Shown here in pieces: positions 62,103 to 64,000 of a DNA stretch of 64,000 nucleotides. A program made the position numbers and the translations under genes. The notes below the pieces were generated by a model. The model was given only the letters and a program-made list of their open reading frames with translations, did no database searches and had not been told where the DNA came from. The DNA is from Nonomuraea candida. GTDB lineage: Bacteria > Actinomycetota > Actinomycetes > Streptosporangiales > Streptosporangiaceae. Each line of letters starts with the position of its first letter. Position 1 is the first letter of the stretch. Location of the stretch: positions 1 through 64,000 of the forward strand of contig NZ_JOAG01000019.1 of assembly GCF_000725485.1 (NCBI RefSeq), given 5' to 3'.

Positions 62103-62176
62103 CCTCCCCTGCGTCACCCAGGCCTCCCCTGCGTGCGCGTCCTCCCCTGCGTGCGCGTCCTCTCCTGCGTGCGCGT
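62103..62176. repeat. Tandem 18-20-bp repeats downstream of the CGNR gene
   Basis: CCTCCCCTGCGTCACCCAGG (62103-62122), two copies of CCTCCCCTGCGTGCGCGT (62123-62158) and one with a C-to-T change (62159-62176), then a partial CCTCTCCG. The array starts 16 bases beyond the CGNR stop. Confidence 0.92.
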
Positions 62177-62192
62177 CCTCTCCGGCCGGCGA

Positions 62193-62765
62193 TCAGTCGG
62201 CCGATCTGCTTCTGGCCCTGAAGGCGGCCGTCTTGACGCGGTTCTGGCAGGCGGTGGAGCAGAACCTGCGGGTGCCGTTGCGGGAGACGTCCACGTAGAC
62301 GCGGTCGCAGTGCGGCGCCGTGCAGACGCCGAGCCGGTCGCTGAACTCGCTGCCCAGCACGATCGCCAGCCCCGTCGCGCAGCTCGCCGCCCACTCCCCC
62401 GCCACGGTGCCGCCCTTGCCGTGGAAGTGCAGGTGCCAGGGCTCGCCGTCGTGGCGTTCCAGCATCGGCCTGGCGCGCGTCTCCTCCAGCAGCGCATTGA
62501 CCTGGATGGCCGCGCTGTCGATGTCGTTGCCGGCGAGCGCGGTGAAGACCGTGCGCAACCGGGCGGCGACCTCGGCCAGCTCGGCGCCCTCCGCCTCGGT
62601 GATCTCCCGGTTGGCGGAGTAGACGGCGCGCACGGCCTCGGTGGCGGCGGCGCCGAGGTCCCGCGGCACGGAGAAGGCCCGCCCGCGCCGCTCGCCCGGG
62701 GTCAGCTCGTTGACGAGGGACACCGTCACCCTGACCACCGCGTCCGTGTGACTGTTGAAGTTCAA
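62193..62765 (-). CDS. CGNR zinc-finger transcriptional regulator
   Basis: A 190-residue regulator with an N-terminal ABATE-like domain (about 1-125) and the C-terminal CGNR zinc finger: LGVCTAPHCDRVYVD, SRNGTRRFCSTACQNRVK (four Cys with the Cys-x-Asn-Arg variant). Start uncertain: TTG at 62765 gives the usual MNFNSHTD beginning; a TTG at 62807 would add 14 residues but begins within the shared operator. Divergent from a methyltransferase gene. Confidence 0.87.
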   Translation of the reverse strand: MNFNSHTDAVVRVTVSLVNELTPGERRGRAFSVPRDLGAAATEAVRAVYSANREITEAEGAELAEVAARLRTVFTALAGNDIDSAAIQVNALLEETRARPMLERHDGEPWHLHFHGKGGTVAGEWAASCATGLAIVLGSEFSDRLGVCTAPHCDRVYVDVSRNGTRRFCSTACQNRVKTAAFRARSRSAD

Positions 62766-62826
62766 TTGACCGGTTACACCTTCATGTCGTAGTTTGTGAC
62801 TGACCAAAGCTTAAATGACAGTCACA
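62766..62826 (+). promoter_or_regulatory. Promoter and operator between CGNR and methyltransferase genes
   Basis: TTGACC (62766-62771), 18 bases, TAGTTT (62790-62795) form a plus-strand promoter. TGTGACTG (62795-62802) and CAGTCACA (62819-62826) are perfect inverted arms 16 bases apart, covering the predicted start site. The CGNR protein is the likely ligand. Confidence 0.7.
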
Positions 62827-62838
62827 GGGGAGACGATC

Positions 62839-63594
62839 GTGCTCACTCACGATGCCGCACTGCGATGGATGGCGCGCTGGGACCGGCAGCAGGAGGGTTA
62901 CCTGCCCGACCGCGAGACCCGGTTCACCGCCTTGATCGACGCCGTGGAGGCGCTGGGGCGGCCCGACCCCGTGGTGATCGACCTGGGCGCCGGCCCCGGG
63001 TCGTTGTCGGTCCGGCTGCTGGAGCGGCTGCCCGAGGCCACGGTGGTCTGCGTCGACGCCGACCCGCTGCTGATCGGGCTCGGGCGGGCGGCGTACCCGC
63101 AGCTCAGGTTCGTGTCGGCGGATCTGCGTACGAGCGGGTGGACGGAACTGCTCGGCCTGGACCGGCCGGCCGACGCGGCGGTCAGCACGACGGCGCTGCA
63201 CTGGATCTCCGAGCCCGACCTGAAGGCCATCTACGCGGAACTGGCGACCGTGCTGCGGCCCGGCGGCCTGCTGCTCAACGGCGACCACATGGACGTCGAC
63301 GACGTCACGCCCACGCTCTCGCGGCTGGAGCACGAGGTGCACCGGCTGGAGACCGAGCGGGTCTTCGCCGGGAACCGGCCGGAGGACTGGCAGACCTGGT
63401 GGGACGCGATCGCGGCCGACCCCGACCTCGCCGAGCTGAACACCGCCCGCTCGACCGCCGGCGCCGACCACCGCGGCTCGGAGTCGCACCTGCTGTCGCA
63501 CCACGTCGGAGCCCTGCGGGAGGCCGGCTTCACCGAGATCGGCACGCTGTGGCAGCGCGGGAACAACCGGCTGCTGTGCGCCGTGCGCGGCTGA
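62839..63594 (+). CDS. Class I SAM-dependent methyltransferase
   Basis: A 251-residue methyltransferase with motif I VIDLGAGPGSLSVRLLE, VVCVDADPLLIGLG and the ALHWISEPDLKAIYAELATV block of the UbiE/trans-aconitate type. GTG start with GGGGAG six bases upstream; an ATG at 62815 lacks a site. The acceptor is unknown. It is probably controlled by the divergent CGNR regulator. Confidence 0.87.
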   Translation: MLTHDAALRWMARWDRQQEGYLPDRETRFTALIDAVEALGRPDPVVIDLGAGPGSLSVRLLERLPEATVVCVDADPLLIGLGRAAYPQLRFVSADLRTSGWTELLGLDRPADAAVSTTALHWISEPDLKAIYAELATVLRPGGLLLNGDHMDVDDVTPTLSRLEHEVHRLETERVFAGNRPEDWQTWWDAIAADPDLAELNTARSTAGADHRGSESHLLSHHVGALREAGFTEIGTLWQRGNNRLLCAVRG

Positions 63595-63616
63595 GCCCGC
63601 TTGTTCGATGACGTCA

Positions 63617-63650
63617 GAGCGGCCCTTCTGTGCGTGCAGAAGGGCCGCTC
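63617..63650 (+). terminator. Terminator after the methyltransferase
   Basis: GAGCGGCCCTTCTG pairs perfectly with CAGAAGGGCCGCTC around TGCGTG, 23 bases after the stop. Confidence 0.92.
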
Positions 63651-63662
63651 GGTATATGGCGT

Positions 63663-63691
63663 TTGTACGCCGATCGAGGATGACACAAGAT
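63663..63691 (+). promoter_or_regulatory. Promoter for the last gene
   Basis: TTGTAC, 17 bases, CAAGAT. The 137 bases downstream to the ATG at 63829 are AT-richer than the surroundings and could be a regulated leader; an internal 53-codon frame from 63680 has poor codon bias. Confidence 0.5.
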
Positions 63692-63828
63692 TACCCGCCC
63701 AGGGAGTACTTCGATTCTCCGGGTAGGGTTTTCTTACACCGAGACAATGAGCTGTATCACGTCATCGCAGGGCAGCGATACCGCGCCCTCCCGCACTTTC
63801 TTGCGTTTTCCGCACTCCTCGCCGCACG

Positions 63829-64000
63829 ATGCAGCGCATGAAGGAAATCATCGAGGAGCTGGCGCGGGTGCTCATCCCCGAGCCGGCCAAGGAGCCCGGC
63901 GAGGACACTCACGACTACGCGGAACGGGCCAAAAAGGCACGCGAGGCGCGCATGGCGCTGATCGGGGAGCTGACGATGGCGGCACAGGCGTCGCCGACGG
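63829..64000 (+). CDS. Partial hypothetical protein (runs off window)
   Basis: The first 57 codons begin MQRMKEIIEELARVLIPEPA and continue with charged helical sequence (THDYAERAKKAREARMALIG). High third-position GC supports coding. A second ATG three codons in is an alternative start. No family recognised. Confidence 0.6.
   Translation, partial: MQRMKEIIEELARVLIPEPAKEPGEDTHDYAERAKKAREARMALIGELTMAAQASPT

Noticed and set aside
63680..63841. A 53-codon frame beginning MTQDYPPREYFDSPGR before the last gene
   Set aside because: Third-position GC is far below that of neighbouring genes and it overlaps a predicted promoter; it more likely forms the leader of the last gene, though a small transferred gene cannot be excluded.

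Overview
The window reads as chromosome of a very GC-rich actinomycete. Many GTG and TTG starts, several apparently leaderless mRNAs, an AfsR-like large SARP regulator, CGNR and XRE-TPR regulators, class F sortases, IdeR and UdgX all fit the Streptosporangiales, possibly Nonomuraea; the genus is inferred, not proven.

Region 1 (1-14000) is the secE-nusG-rplK-rplA ... rplJ-rplL ... rpoB ribosomal/RNA polymerase region on the minus strand, with tRNA-Trp(CCA) at its head. It is interrupted between rplA and rplJ by a quinone-oxidoreductase-like enzyme, a small flavin/F420 split-barrel protein, a large SARP and an LppX/LprG-like lipoprotein, and between rplL and rpoB by an MlaF-like ATPase and two Mce-associated proteins. 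Promoters are readable upstream of rplJ (followed by an L10 leader) and rpoB (two).

Region 2 (12800-30400) holds an aspartate aminotransferase, two anchored proteins, an adenosine-deaminase-family enzyme, an ECF sigma/anti-sigma pair, a methyltransferase, a sugar ABC transporter with DasR/HutC-like operators, a long acyl-CoA dehydrogenase, an APC permease with divergent Lrp, a membrane-anchored serine hydrolase, an MFS pump with divergent MerR, a toxin-antitoxin pair and a 39-residue proline/arginine-rich peptide gene. Region 3 (30390-43200) has a thiolase, two sortase/surface-protein pairs, an acyl-CoA dehydrogenase, and an XRE regulator followed by two tandem HTH-less copies of itself, then a frameshifted SdpI-family gene and a Nudix hydrolase.

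Region 4 (43200-64000) has GNAT and alpha/beta hydrolase genes, a PAS-GAF-SpoIIE-HATPase phosphatase, IdeR, UdgX, an MFS exporter, pdxH, citrate synthase, serC, a rhomboid protease, crotonase plus SDR, a STAS anti-anti-sigma factor, a cobalt/nickel ECF transporter (cbiMN-Q-O), a glycosyltransferase, a zinc-finger/HTH protein under a paired palindrome, a candidate 35-codon unit, and a CGNR regulator divergent from a methyltransferase.

The most unusual recurring pattern is short tandem arrays at gene 3' ends, several with the stop codon inside the repeated unit (ATPase, aminotransferase, lipoprotein, deaminase, sugar permease, citrate synthase). The kilobase-scale XRE array resembles this: the 3' part of a gene, stop included, copied downstream.
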